Below, piece after piece: positions 35,261 through 48,235 of a DNA stretch of 64,000 nucleotides. Each line of letters opens with the position of its first letter. The first letter of the stretch is position 1. The stretch is from Nymphaea colorata (lineage: Eukaryota; Streptophyta; Magnoliopsida; Nymphaeales; Nymphaeaceae): positions 3,390,143 to 3,454,142 of the forward strand of contig NC_045138.2 of assembly GCF_008831285.2 (NCBI RefSeq), in the 5' to 3' direction. The translations under genes were made by a program, and so were the position numbers. The notes beneath the pieces were generated by a model. The model worked only from the letters and a program-made list of their open reading frames with translations, was not told where the DNA came from and did no database searches.

Positions 35261-37407
35261 CAATGACTGCACTTGCTTCCCATTTAGTTGTATTGATCAT
35301 AGTTTAGATGCCAGAAATAGAAGACATAGCTAATGCTTTTCTAAAGGGTGTTTATTTAACTTTAACAAAAAAGTTCGAATGAAATATTGCATTACCTTGT
35401 TCCTAAAGTATAATAGCTTAAACAAATTCCAATTTATGTGTCAATGATATTTCATTCATATTTCAGTTAAATTCTTCGCTTGTGACTATTTTGGATCTCA
35501 CTTGTGGAAGTAGAACGGAAAAGGTAGATTGATTACACAATCCTGTTCTGGACAAGATGTCTAAGATGCAGCAGCGCCACCGACACCTTATTTGAAACAC
35601 CCAAATCCATCACTTTACGTGAGACTCTCAAATGCATCGGTCGTATCCACCACTCACTGTTGTTTCACAAGAAGAGCCCACCTTGCTTGGCTGAGAGCTG
35701 AAGCTACCAACCTTCTTCCTACTAGTGTGCCATACTGCTTAGAGTTCTTCATGAAGATAACCTCACTACGTTTGCGCAGTCGACCTGCTGATAGTTGTTA
35801 TATTGACCTTCCGTGACCGAGAGAATATAGGCAGAGTCGATGCATAGACGTCAAAGGACTAGCATAAACGTGGAAAGTCGATTCGGATCGATCTAGGCCA
35901 TTGAAAAACATGAATTAACGAGGCACCAGAATGAAAATGAGAGAGGAAAGATTAAACATAAGTTTGCTCAAGCAGATGGGACTTATTATGTCTTCCATCA
36001 CATCAAAGGTGGTGCCAAGTTTAGAAGCTGCAGTTTTTATACTTCGAATTAATTGAAGAAATTAGCTGCAGATACATAATCAATGTCCTAAATGAATATT
36101 GCTAGGATTTTTACTTCGGTACTAGATCTGTAAGCCCACAAGGACTTGCACCAGTTTATATTTAATAAAAGAAAAAAAAAAAGAACAAACAGAGAATAGT
36201 AGTAATAATAAAAAATAATAATAGTAATGTCCTAAACTTAGATAAGTACTTAATTATTACAGTCCAGGAACAGAAAGTCCGGAAGGAAATTAACATGGTC
36301 CAAGTTATACTCAGTACAAAAGAGGAGGCTATATATGAGGCCTCTTGGGAACATGATAAAGCCTTTTCAGGAAAACATATGAGTATTATTTCTAAGGAAT
36401 GCAGTGAGAGATGATATGCAAATACTAGCTAAGCGGACGACTAACAGGGGTTTTTGGATTTTGGTGGTCAGAGAAAATGAACCCAGAGACCCAAAAAAAA
36501 TCTCTCCCTAGGGTCACCATCTATGGCTTTTCATTTGAGGGTGGGTGATACTACACAGAAAGGGGGAGAAGAAGAGGAAAGAATTAATTGACCTACGGGT
36601 TGGAAGCTCCAATGCCTTATTGGAGCTCCTCTAATCCTCTAACTGAAGTTGAGGGCAGGTGGGGAGAAGACAGAAACAGCAAAGTTGAGTGCCAAAAACA
36701 AACATCAACTTTCTGATCAAGATCTGTCTGAGTCGGGGCTAAACTTCCCGGAGTTAGCCACGAATTTACAAACAAATTACCAAAACGAATTTAGCAGGGT
36801 ACTCATCTTCCCTGTTTCTTAGGGATGACAAGCTGGTTTGGTTACACAAAAGGTTTACAAAGTTTCTTCCTAGTGATCAAACATTGATTCTAGGAAGGAC
36901 AGCTAAATTTAAGAGTTAAATTTAGCTCTTAATCAGGGGCTCGGGACCTCGAGCAGAGGGGGTGGTTAGTTCCCTAATTGTACTGTACTTAACTCTTAGG
37001 CACACCAATGAGCCGGAACTCGACGCCGGAAGTTCGGCTCGATTGTATTAACCTGCGGGAGGCTAATCAGATTTTGAGTTAATTAGGACGATGCGTGAAG
37101 GAAAATGCTTGATGCATGACCAAAAATAGCTAGTCCCAACTGAGCCATCCTTGGAGGCTTACTGCCAAGACGAACCAATTAGCCCACATCCAGGCCAATT
37201 TTGTGGGGGTGGAGGGTTGAAGTGCCCCCAATAAGGGTAGGAGGCCTTATGTACCCAGACCGGTGAGAGGATGCACTGGGTGCACATGCATGGAAAGGAA
37301 AGACACTAGACCTTGGCTTTGTGCATGAGTTAGTATGCATGGGCATATGCATTAAAAAAGGGAAGACGAAGGAGGGAGAGAGCCTTTTGTGTGACTGAGC
37401 TCAATTG

Positions 37408-40253
37408 CTATGCAGATGGCGGTTCGGACACGGTGGAAGGGGTGAAGGCAGGGATGACAGAATGGAGACGGTAATGGTGAGGAGCCATGGCAGGAACCGC
37501 TGCAGCTGGGAGAGCCATGGTTATGCCTGTTGAAGAGCGAAGCACACTGTTAAACATATCAGTACATATTCACATCAGTACTCAATGGCTTCAACCAAAA
37601 AAAAAGTAGGTGTACAAAAAGTAAAAAAAATCAATTAAAATTTGCCTTTGCTTTTTGGGTATATATATATATATATATATAGTGTGATTTTGGTGGTGGT
37701 GGTGCTGGTAGTGGTGACGTTACCCATGGGTGGATGCTTCTGTGGTACATACTGCCTTTTCATATTACCAATTTACATTCAGCAGGCATTTTATATGTTT
37801 GCAAAACGAAAAGGATTTCATGATGTCTTGAGCAAGTAAAATTTCACTGGATCAAACATGGGTTAATGTTTATGAGCTTTCCCTCCATGAAAGGGTAAGA
37901 TTCTCGGAAAAAAATTGGTGGGACTATTTTTCCCCGAAAATTTGATATTTGAGTCCTGGACATTGATGAGAGTACGTCTCGAGTGCAAGCAGCTCCTCTC
38001 TTCTCAAAATATGTTCTTCCACAACCATTTTGGTTTTGGATACCTCTAAATCCTTTCCTTGGTGGATCGGGTGATTATTGATACACAGTGACATTTGTCA
38101 TGTCCTTTGATTACATTTGTTCAGGAGACGCTAAAGTCCTGCCTATTTTGACATTTTCAGACTAGTGAGGTCCTCTAAGCAAAGACTTCGGCTGTACGAG
38201 GGGCTAGACGAGGGGGGAAGAAGACACACCGCCATCCTCGTTTTACATTGTACATCGATTTGGACCGTTGGCTGTTTTCTCAATCTTGATGTCACTTTTC
38301 AATGACTATACAGCCAACGCAAAGCATTAAATCCCACTTAGTGTTTGGCAGTAGGCTTATTATAACCTACCTACATCTCTCCGAGTACATCTATATATTG
38401 AATACAACGATAGTCATCAAAACGTTAAATACACAAAAGCATTACTCAATCGGCATGGTTTAAGAAATAATTTCAGCTAGGTCAAAGTTAATTAGTTGAT
38501 GTCTTTCCCCACCAAGTAGACCATGTTCTGCCGTTGAAAAATCTTGAACAGGGGCATGTCAAGCAAGACGCATACCAACTTTACCAGCTCTTTCCACAAC
38601 AATACAAAAATAAATATATTAAAACTGTTTTTGGGATAGAAAAAGAAAGAGGATAAAGTTGGCCGTTCGTATTAGGCCAGATCTACTGTTGATAATTATA
38701 CGTCCTACTTACGTACTACGTTTTTCTCGAATGCCAAATATTTACGGTTCATTTCTGCCATGCATGCTTGTGCAAGTGACGTGAAAAGACGATGTTTTAG
38801 GTAGGTGTGGCAACATACATATACATATTTGTATGCATATATATATATATAACCCCTCATATTTTGCTGCATTTTGGAAGTTGATTTCTGATGCGCTTGA
38901 TTTTGTTCTTTTCATATGTCAGAAACGACGTAGCGGATTATCTCGTTAAAGAAACGAAAGGAGAAGAGAGGGCGAACCTGTTGCAGGAGAGGGTGAGGCA
39001 GCGACGGAGAGAGCCCCTCCATAGTGTTGCTGTGCGTAACCAGGCAGAGTGGGGGAGGTGCCGGCAGAGTAGTGGAGGAGGTGGGGGAACTGCCCGTACC
39101 CCTGCCCATTTCCGTAGCCGCTACCAGCAGTGCCCTGCCCCAGTTGGAAGTACGGATAGAAGGCTGTCCCGGCCACGATCCCAGCTGCCCCCGCGTAAAC
39201 TGGGTATTGGGCACCTGCCCCTCCATACACATTGTAATAGCTCTGCGTATTTCACATACACCACCCATCAAAATCGATCTTCTACATCCACAAACCTTTT
39301 GTTGGGTTTTAACTAGACCTGTTAACTAACAAGGGCGGGAGAGCGACTGAGCGAGAGTTAGGGATCAAGGTGATCGGAATGGAGGCAATGAAGATGAGAA
39401 AGTGGTGAAGTTTTCGAAACATTCGGAGGCGTTTCACTGGCACAGTCAATCTGGTTTCTTTCTTGGTTTTTAAGCGACAAAATCTGTGCAAAGTGGGTCC
39501 ATAAGACCGTGACTTTCTTTTTGGGCGGTTTGTAAAGTTTCGAACCAGTTGGCTTGGTATACTGGGTGAACTTGACCGGTCCACAGTAGATGAGGTAGGC
39601 GCAGTGGTCTGGACAAGAACGGGCCTCCCAAGCTGCAGAATTCGTGCATGGGAAGACAGCAGAGAGAGAGAGAGAGAGAGAGAAAAAGAAAGAAAGAGAA
39701 AGAGAGAGTGTGTGTATGGAGAAGATGCTAAGAGTACGGGGAGGACTGTGGGGGAAGGGGCGGTGCTGCTGCACCTGCTGATTGCGTTTATTATAACGTG
39801 CAAGCCACATAGAGGGAGAGAGAGAAGCACATATAGTTTGCGTACTCACCGTCAGGTAACTGTAGTCGGTCGAGTATGGAGAATACCTGAAAGACAATAA
39901 TGAAGGGAAACGAAAACACGTCAAAGTGGATCAAAGCTAGAAATACACAGGTATGTATCAAGCGTTGATATATGTACTGGAAAACGATCTTCCTTAGCAT
40001 TTTCTGACTGAGAGCGTCCACTGTGTGTACGTATCTCTTTTCCTAAGCGACGCCATTTTAGAGGGAGAGAGAGAGAGCTTGCAAGTTGAAAGTGTATAAG
40101 CCAAGAGAGAGAGAAAGAGAGAGACAGCAGCAAGTTGACTCTGTATAAGCCAGCTGAGAGAGAGAAAGAGAAAGAGAGCTTGCAAGTTGAAAGCGTATGA
40201 GCCAGCTGACATGCAGTTCTTCTAAGCATGTGTTTGTGTTTGTATGTGTGGGC

Positions 40254-40295
<42 letters not shown>

Positions 40296-42430
40296 ACAAT
40301 GTGAACCAGGGGATTGGTGTTTCTGTTCATTGAGGCACATACATCTCGACGGTATCATCTATTTATAAGACATCAGGGAAAACTACATGTGATCACTTGT
40401 GACCACGGCACGGCACGTGCGCATGCATGTGCATGCGCCCATGCACGTGCCACCCAACTCATCACCACTACCAACAATAAATTTTTCGCCTCTAATGGGA
40501 AGAAAGATAAAGGGAAAATGACCAAATAAATAAATGAATAAACTCACCCATACAGGTTGTAGGGAATCCCTTGCTGGATGGCATAATGAGGGAAGGTTGC
40601 AGAAGAAGGGTAAGGCGAGCCGAGTCCACCTTGTAGACCTGTATGAAACGAGTTCAGCAGCCTGAACCTGCTCCCCCCTGGTTCCACACACCCACCCACC
40701 CACACACACATCCAACTTGAATAAATAAAAACTTCTCACCATGAACCATGGTTAAACATTAACTCAAGTTACTCAACCACCACACTGTATCCAAATCTTC
40801 CCTACCCACGTCTTCTTACTCATATGCAACCGATTCTTAAAAGAAGAAGATCCATGTTTGCTTCATCCTTATTACTTGTATCATTTCCCTTTTGTTGTAA
40901 TAATGGCAGAAGAATAAAAGCAGAATATATCGAAAAGGAATTACTCTCTATAATCTGCTGCTTTTTTTATATTGGTTGAGCTGATCGATTTCACTTGGAA
41001 ATTTTGTTCGAGTTAACATCCTTGATTTGGAAAAGCCAGGTATTTTTCTTTTGTCTTAGCCCACTGTTTAGTACCAGCTAGTAAAAACTCTGATGCTTCA
41101 AAGGTACATATTACAGGTGATGTATTAAAATGCAGTTGCCAGCAGCCATTTTTCAATAATTCAATATTAAACTTCAAGACAAAGGAAAAAGGAAAAAAAA
41201 TGTTTGCTTCGAAGGATACATCTTCAGCCAGTTGTCACTTTATTCTTTCAGAGAGAGAGAGAGAGAGAAAAGCATTCCCATTCTTTTCTATTTCGCTTGT
41301 GTCTATGCAACAAAAACATGAACCTAGCTAGTCATTATCTGTATGTATAGTAAAGCTTTTACTTCTGAAAACTTATTATTATTATATGAAAACAACAATG
41401 CATGTGATGTAAACCTTGGAGAAGATCTAGGCTTCATCGACAAAGAGATATAATTAAATGATATATATATATATATATATGCGTGTTCTTTGTGTGTACC
41501 ATGTTGGGGAGTGGAAGGTCTGGTCCTTTGAACTCCAAGAGAAGCTAGGTTACAGTTAGCCCTCCTTCCATCGATCACAGGCGTGGGATCCACGCAGGCT
41601 CTCATGGCTGCTTCAGGCTCTCGGAAAGTTACCTATGGGGAAAGAAAAAAATATCAACTGCCATCCATCAAAATTGAGAAATATATACGTGCATGAGAAG
41701 GGGAAAGAAAGAGGGGGAAAAAAGAAAAGCAATAAGAAAAAAGTTGGATCGTAGGGCCTTCTTCTTTAAAGGGCACACACCGAAAAAGTTTTTCGAGAAA
41801 AACATCTCGGATCCTGAACATAACCCTAAAATCCCGGTTCCTTTTGTCCAAAGAAACGCGGATCTCATCATTAGAATCAGGAACTCGGTCGCATAAAATC
41901 ACGAAATTTGAGGAAGTTTTGAGACTCGAGTCATGATCAGGCGACACCCACTGGCGTGGTGTGTGTGTTTTGGCAGGAGAGGCAGACGGAGATTGACTGC
42001 TACGTTTTCCTTCGCTTCCCGGGGGTCGGTCAAGCTTGGGGAATCGAGCCGGGAATCTTGGTTAAGGTCTTGGACTCATATAAAATATATACACACACCA
42101 TTCCATCTGATCATTCCCAAGGAAATCAGGTTAGTGATGAGCCCGCCATTGAAGGCCTGAAAAATCAATACTCCGAAGTCCTAACCCTAGATTGATCAGT
42201 GATCATAGACACAAAGAAATCAAAACGGAAGATGAGGGACTCACGAAGCCGTAGCCTTTGGATCTCCCGGTGTTCTTGTCAGTGATGACCACGGCCTCTA
42301 AGATCTCTCCGAATTGCTCGAAGTACTTCCTCATGGTCTCCTTCTGCGTCTCCCAAGCTAGGCCACCGACGAAGACCTTGGTGTAGGTGGTGTCTCCAAA
42401 TTGGCCGGGGATGTTGCCGGTCGGGGTCAT
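37408..42430 (-). CDS. RRM RNA-binding protein with Tyr/Gly-rich tail (RBM24/38-like)
   Basis: A single-RRM protein of the plant family often annotated RNA-binding protein 24/38-like, expected to bind mRNA; the targets are unknown. Coding exons on the minus strand are 42430-42245, 41632-41500, 40677-40548, 39886-39850 (37 bp), 39242-38978 and 37526-37408. They total 870 nt (289 aa plus stop) with all phases compatible. The RRM spans about residues 15-92, with RNP2 VFVGGL (19-24) and RNP1 KGYGFVTF (58-65) split by intron 1; [13 protein letters not shown] follows. The tail is Tyr/Gly/Pro-rich: [56 protein letters not shown] and a C-terminal [13 protein letters not shown] prefer the start at 42430 ([20 protein letters not shown]), as in relatives; an in-frame ATG at 42562 would add 44 residues. 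Introns carry GA microsatellites. Confidence 0.93.
37660..37681. repeat. (TA)n microsatellite
   Basis: A TA run in the last intron of the RRM gene, followed by a GGTGGTGGTG stretch. Confidence 0.85.
39660..39712. repeat. (GA)n microsatellite in RRM gene intron
   Basis: GA/GAAA purine run between the fourth and fifth coding exons. Confidence 0.85.
40060..40295. repeat. Roughly 50-bp repeat x3 plus TG/GA microsatellite
   Basis: GCAAGTTGA-type units start at 40081, 40130 and 40182 (steps of 49 and 52 bp). Each is followed by a GTATAAGCC or GTATGAGCC segment and a GA run. A TG/GA microsatellite closes the array (40248-40294). Intronic. Confidence 0.8.
41459..41481. repeat. (TA)n microsatellite beside a splice donor
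   Basis: A TA run about 20 bp downstream (in transcript sense) of the exon 2 donor at 41499/41498. Confidence 0.8.
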
Positions 42431-42770
42431 CTCCGGTGCCGGAAACTCGATCGCAGTGAACGTACGTCTTCCCCTCCTCTCCCCCCTCCCCTCCTCCTCC
42501 TGCGATGCTAGTGCTACCGACTCAACTAGAGAGGGAACGTACACACGGGGATAGCCGTTCACTGCCGGAAACTTGTTTCAGAAGAAAGCTGGATCTGGAT
42601 GATAGTTGTTTGGCGATGAGGAGGAAGAGGAAGGAGGGGAGGGGCGAGGGAGGGAGGGAAGGTGGAGGGAGATGGGGAGGGAAGCAGCAGCAAGAGAGAA
42701 AGCAAAAGGAGGGAGAAAAAGGAAAGCCGGTAGCATACGGACTTCTGTATTATATATACTGATATGTTAT
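42431..42770 (-). promoter_or_regulatory. 5' leader and TATA-like box of the RRM gene
   Basis: Reading the minus strand, a TATATATAATA box lies at about 42748-42758. A long CT-rich leader (GA-rich on the plus strand, 42600-42720) follows, down to the ATG at 42430. Spacing fits transcription starting near 42720. The upstream ATG at 42562 lies in this leader and is in frame with the CDS. Confidence 0.55.
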
Positions 42771-44680
42771 CCTCATCCACCCTCCTTAATTGCACCACAA
42801 GGACACAATATCCCGCGTATTTCTTTTACGTGGGAACGCACGTTTTACCAATCTGCCCTTCTCATTCTCCTATTTTCTGGTCAACCACCCTCCCGACCTT
42901 TTGCTTAGCCTTCTTGGCTCAGCCTTCAATAACATTCAAAGTCGACCTAAATTCCCTTTTATGTGTAGCCTATAGAGTAAATAAGCACCATATTTTATTA
43001 TTTTGTAAAAATAAATAAGGACTTGAGATCATAGTTCTTTTCTCTACCATTTTTTTTTAAAAAGTTTCTTTACTAGTCCAATCTTCATGGAATAACAAAA
43101 AATGCGAAGTACTTCAGTTTTAAAAGTGTAAGTGACAATTCTTTATATATAATGCGCCCATTTTAAGAAGTTTAATTTGGTATTAAAAATTGTAAGAACC
43201 TTCAAATAACTTATAAAAGAGATTTTTAAGTAATTGGTTGTTGTAGTTTTTAATTTTTTATTTGTTCAAACTGAAACTATTAAGTGCAAATTAAGATCCA
43301 TCAAACCAAAAGCCAATACTTAACATAACTTGATCATTGGATTATTAATAGGAAAGGAAAATAAGTGCATATGGAAATGAAGGGTTTAATGTGAAAGATT
43401 ACGCCATAAGAATGAAATAAAGAAGAAAATAAGAGAAAATAACTATGGAGAAATAAATGGTAGAGCTAAGACCCTCCTGGTGTCAGGTTAGTCAAGAAGG
43501 TGCGGTCCATGCCCAGAGTTAGGGGTCAAAATTGTCATTTGAATGATTAAAGGGTAGCTCCGTGATGTTGAACAAAGGAGGGGCTACTTTTGTAATTGCA
43601 CTCATGGATGGCAATGGATCGCACTTTTCACATCATGACAGCAGCAGGCTTTTCCTTTTTTTTTTTTTTTTTTCTCGCTCTCCTCCTCCTTCTTTCCGTT
43701 ATCGGTTTTTAAATGCCGATAATTGGTGGAGGAATTTTGACCGACCGAGTGAGTTACCGCCAGGCTGACAGCGCCGGCCGACCAACGGCCGGCAATGTCG
43801 CCGGAATATCTCAACCCTTCGCCGTGGGCCGAACATTTGATTTGTCCTTAACAAAGCAAACAGCGATTCATCTAATTAAACATTTTGGTTTCTAATTTTG
43901 ATGTTTGTACAAGTAAAAAGCAAAAGGAGAATCTCTCTCTCTCTCTCTCAGTGTGAGAAAAGAGCGTGCTGCTTTTGTCGCCTTTTATTTTGTATGACAT
44001 TTACGCCCTTGACCAACCTTCGGGTCTCTAATTTGGATCTGGACTGGATATCTAATCCGACTTACTGGCCGTTTCACTGTTGTCAATATTGACATGGGCG
44101 TCGGTTCGAGCTCAGTTTCTCACAAGCCCGAGCCAAGGGCTAAGCCCATGCCGAGTTGACTGGTTCAAAGACAAGGGCGGTAGAAATTTGCCGGGAGGAA
44201 ATTTGAACCGCCGACCTCACCGATGTACTTTCTTTTCTTTCCCGAGTTTCAAAAGCAAAACAGGAAACAAAAGCGACGAGGGAAGAAAGAAGAAAAAGAA
44301 AAAAAAGAATTCCACACTTCCGCTACGTTAAACTTAATGCCTGAGATCGGAACCTCAATTTTTTTAAAAAAAATTACATATAATTTTATTAAAAAAATTT
44401 GTTTAGTTCATATAAAAAATTATATTTTACGTCTATAAGAATATTGAAACTATAGTTGGACTTTTATAATGAACAATTCCCTTAATTAATACATAAAACA
44501 TCACTAACCTGCACACACGTCGATGTGGAATTTTCGTAAAAAGAATCAATTGAGATCGAAGGTTTGATCCATCGACGTCACGACGTTCTGATTCTATTAT
44601 GCCAACGGGCTGTCGACGTAAACGGGACGGGTTTGATACGGATCTGGGGCAATGCTATCAGTTTACCTATGGGCCATAGG

Positions 44681-45133
44681 TAGGGGTGAACCACGATGGC
44701 TGGACTCGTTAAACCTTCATTCATGAATGAGTTCGAGCCGAATCATCTGCCTAACGAGTCAAGCTCGAGTTCATGAATCAACTCGTTCAAATAATTGAGT
44801 TGAGTTTGAGTTCACTGAACTCGAACTGTTAAAGCTCGACTTGGCTCGAAAATTATGTGTAGCTGACTCTTTTTCTTTTCAATTAAAAAACCAGTATATT
44901 GACGTTAATTAATTATATAAGTTTGTACAAAAGTTCATTCAAGTTTGTCGAGCTTCAATGGAGTCGAGTTCGATTTATGGCAAAGTAATAGTTCATATAT
45001 TCAAACGAGTTTGTCGAGCTCGAGCTGCTTTTGTCGAGCTATTCTCGATCTCGAGATCGATGTTTCATTAATCGAGTTGAGCTCGAGCTCGAGCTGGCTG
45101 AACTCCGTCTCGACTCGGCTCATGTTCACCCCG
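44681..45133. mobile_element. hAT-like MITE (TAGGGGTGAAC family), copy 1
   Basis: Starts TAGGGGTGAACCACG and ends CTCATGTTCACCCCGA, giving terminal inverted repeats GGGGTGAAC/GTTCACCCC. The interior is packed with GAGTTCGAGC/GAGCTCGAGC motifs. It resembles 53120-53512 along its length. The flanks GCCATAGG and CCCATGGC match at 5/8, so any target duplication has decayed. Confidence 0.7.
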
Positions 45134-48100
45134 ACCCATGGCAGGACGTAACATAATTCAGACCGATTGATTGACCATCAAATTTATGGATTCGGGATAA
45201 ATTCACTTCCGGATCCAAATTCAGATGCGACCGTGCTGGGCTAAATTAATGCTTTTACGATATAAAATTGGATAATCAGTCTCATACCCGATCTATTCGC
45301 ATGCTTCCGAAGAGTTAAGTGGAGATGGATAACAGAAAGGGCAGATTCTGCCCAATCCATTTCTGAGATTCAAATGGCTTCCACCTGATTGAGCTTCATT
45401 ATACAAATCCAAAATTGGTCGAACATTATGTATGATATCAGACTACGTGATTTAAAACCTCCATATTTTTGTTCCATCGTTTCTAAATTCAATAATTAAA
45501 TACTGAAATAAGTATTGTATGCTTTATAAAATAACCACAGGGCTCGTTAAGATATGCGTTATAAGAACATGTATTCAGGCACTTTTTTTTTTTTTTTTTT
45601 CAAACGAGCCCTTTTGAGGGCACTTGACCATCCTAGATATTATTTCCCGTAGTTTGAAAGCCATATTTATTTAAATCAAAACAACCAACCACTTAACAAT
45701 ATCATTTATAAAGTTACCAATATTTCTTATAAACTTAAATTGGTGCCACAACCCGACCCACTGCGGGTCTACCTCGCGCTCTCAGTCCAATGAATCCCGA
45801 CACGTCCGTCAATAGCTTCAGTTGGAGCCCTATAAAAGTTATGCAACGTGACAAAAAATCAATCAGGATCCATGTTTATAATTCCCTCAAGATCTTAAAT
45901 ACATAATTAAACTTTCCAAACAAAAGGTCATTTGGCTCCCAACTCATCAACCATGCAATGAGAGTTTGATTGAAGTTTTAGAAGTAAGATTTACAAGTGA
46001 ACTTATATGATTGAATCGACAAATCTTTCAAACAAAAAGGATTCGTGAAGGTCATCTGGCTGCAAAGGCTCTTTGTAAATGTTATATGAATTTGCGCAAA
46101 GATCGGAGTAGATTTATCAAATAATAATACCAATGTTCCATGATAGCAACAGAATCTTTTAGGATAGTTTCATGAGACATTCACAAAGTGTTACTTAGTG
46201 CTACAAAAGAACCCTTAAATATTTTAAAAGAAATGTCTTGTAAAAAGTTATTTGGCAGAAGTAACTAGCACATTATTGTGAATTTATCTCAAAAAATGAG
46301 ACAAGTTCATAAAATACTAAAACAAATATTTAATAAATTGTCGTGCCACAATCAAACGCCCCACATTGAACTGAAGCTGCATTCAAGTTTGATTGCACAA
46401 TCTGCCATAGAACAGTTTGAACATCTACAGAAATTATGCTTGGATATGTTTTTGGTTGGAAGAAATAACAGATGGAAAAAGAAAAAAAATCCGGCATTCG
46501 AAGTCTCGCTAACTTTGATTTGGAATCTACTGACTTTCGGTTAGGATGATCCGGTCCACAGTTGAGGACACAGCCGTCCCAGTAGAGTCTCACTCGTGGT
46601 GTTTTGGTAAATCCGGACGCACCAATTAGTCAAAGAAGTTTTTACGGGACAAAAGAACATCCCCACTTGCGTCCCCTTTTGACAGTTAATACAATAATTC
46701 TGCCCCCCTCCTTATTCAATTGGAAAACCCCAATTGTCCGGAACGCCACCGCGACGGATTGACATTTTCAGTTCTGTCCCCCGCCCTGGCACGTGCACGT
46801 GACAGCGCGGATTCAGTGCCTGGACGTTTACACGATGAGATCTCGGCTGTCAGGGCAGTTTCGTCATTTAAGGTCTACGAGGACAGAATCGTCCATCGGT
46901 TTTGTTCCCTCCTGGCTTTGACCACCTAACTGCGGAAACCCTAATGATGATTAGCTTTGGGTTAAGCGCAGCACTGAAATCAAAGCGGTGTGATTAACGG
47001 TTAAAACCCCCAAACAGCTCTCGATTACCTTTCCCGTCCTCAAATCTCATGGAAATTACAGAGAGGTGGCCAACTATTTCTCCGTTCGTTCTTAAAGGTG
47101 TATGTTTTTCTTTCTTTCCGGTAACCAGGGAGATGTGTTTTACTGCTTGAATGTGAGCCCAAGCACGCCTTCTTTCTTTCCTGATTGAGGCGGCATTCAG
47201 AGGTGGAGGGAGGTGTCCGACTGGACCATGGTCTCATCCTAGTTAATTCAAAAAAAAGAAATTATATTGAAAAAATTGAAAACTTTTAGTTGCGCCATGT
47301 ATTGTTTGAATTCGTGTTCAGTTTGGTCACACCTGGATCCAAAGGTTGGACTGTTTGACCCGCTCTTGAAAAAAATCATGGTTCCTCTCCTGGCAGCAGT
47401 ATGAAGCTACCGATGCATGTCGGCTAATATACTAGTTTCATTTTATTAACAGGAGAACAGAGAGACACACGTGATGCTTGAACGAACCCAGCCCCTGGCC
47501 CAAATAAGTGGGCCAACCCGTTTTTGGAAGTCCTTTTCCACTTCTACTCTTGAGAATAGAAGAAACAAACGCTTTTACATCAATTGCTGAGCCAAACATG
47601 GAGTATGCAAGAATGAGCACAAAAGAGAGTTGTATGTATCTTGTTTTATGGCTAAAACAATTTGGTGTCGAACGAATGAAAAAAAAAAAAAAATGCAATC
47701 CGATTATAGAGAATCCCTCTCCAACTTAAAAGGGAAAACTCATGCTAATTACATAGAATGATTATGAAATTTGATAACAAGGGATTATAATCCATGCTCT
47801 TTTTTTTCTTTTTTAGATTTAAGTAAGCCCAGTACTGATTGTGGATACGCGATCAACATAGAATCTCATTAACATATGTACAAAACGCTTATGAATACAT
47901 GGATTTTAGATTTTATGCATGATGTTTGCTTGTCTCGTAAATAATGTTATTTCTTTTATACAACATGATACACGTATATGTTATGTCAGCTCGAACCCAA
48001 GATTTGACCCCAAGCTCAACACGATTATAAATATATATAATTATATTTAGAGTTTCATGACCAAAGAATTAGGATGGTCATTGGGTCAGATACCGGATGC

Positions 48101-48217
48101 ATACTCGGTACTCCGCCCGTCTCAAACCCAAAAATTGGTGGCTGGGCCAGCTTGATATGTTGTAGGGTTGGTCTAATGTAGCCTGATAACTTATGTTTAA
48201 TATTATTTTTTATTATG

Positions 48218-48235
48218 TATATATATATATATATT
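48218..48235. repeat. (TA)n microsatellite
   Basis: A short TA run inside an AT-rich stretch. It is flanked by GGGTTGGTC and GTCGGGCCCAG segments that look like a degraded 'GGCCCGAGCC' type repeat (about 48080-48420). Confidence 0.7.

Larger units (their letters stand above)
28440..37407. other. Gene-poor, repeat-rich spacer between SGS3 and RRM gene
   Basis: No gene is supported. It contains CA/TA microsatellites (28671-28695, 28770-28797, 29020-29042, 35229-35258), three hAT-type 'GGGG.GGAGC' repeats (29721, 30195, 31571), a 35-bp duplication (33129) and an AT-rich dispersed repeat (34232). Frames at 32445-32690 (Phe-rich), 34580-34822 and 35592-35816 match no family. The 3'UTR of the RRM gene must occupy the right end; its border is not visible. 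Confidence 0.6.

Noticed and set aside
38912-39329. Plus-strand frames over 38891-39329
   Set aside because: They are opposite-strand shadows of the Gly/Tyr-rich RRM gene exon at 38978-39242.
47508-47729. Frame with EYARMSTKES and LVLWLKQFG resembling copia RNase H
   Set aside because: Only about 25 residues look similar, with no catalytic context; too short to support.
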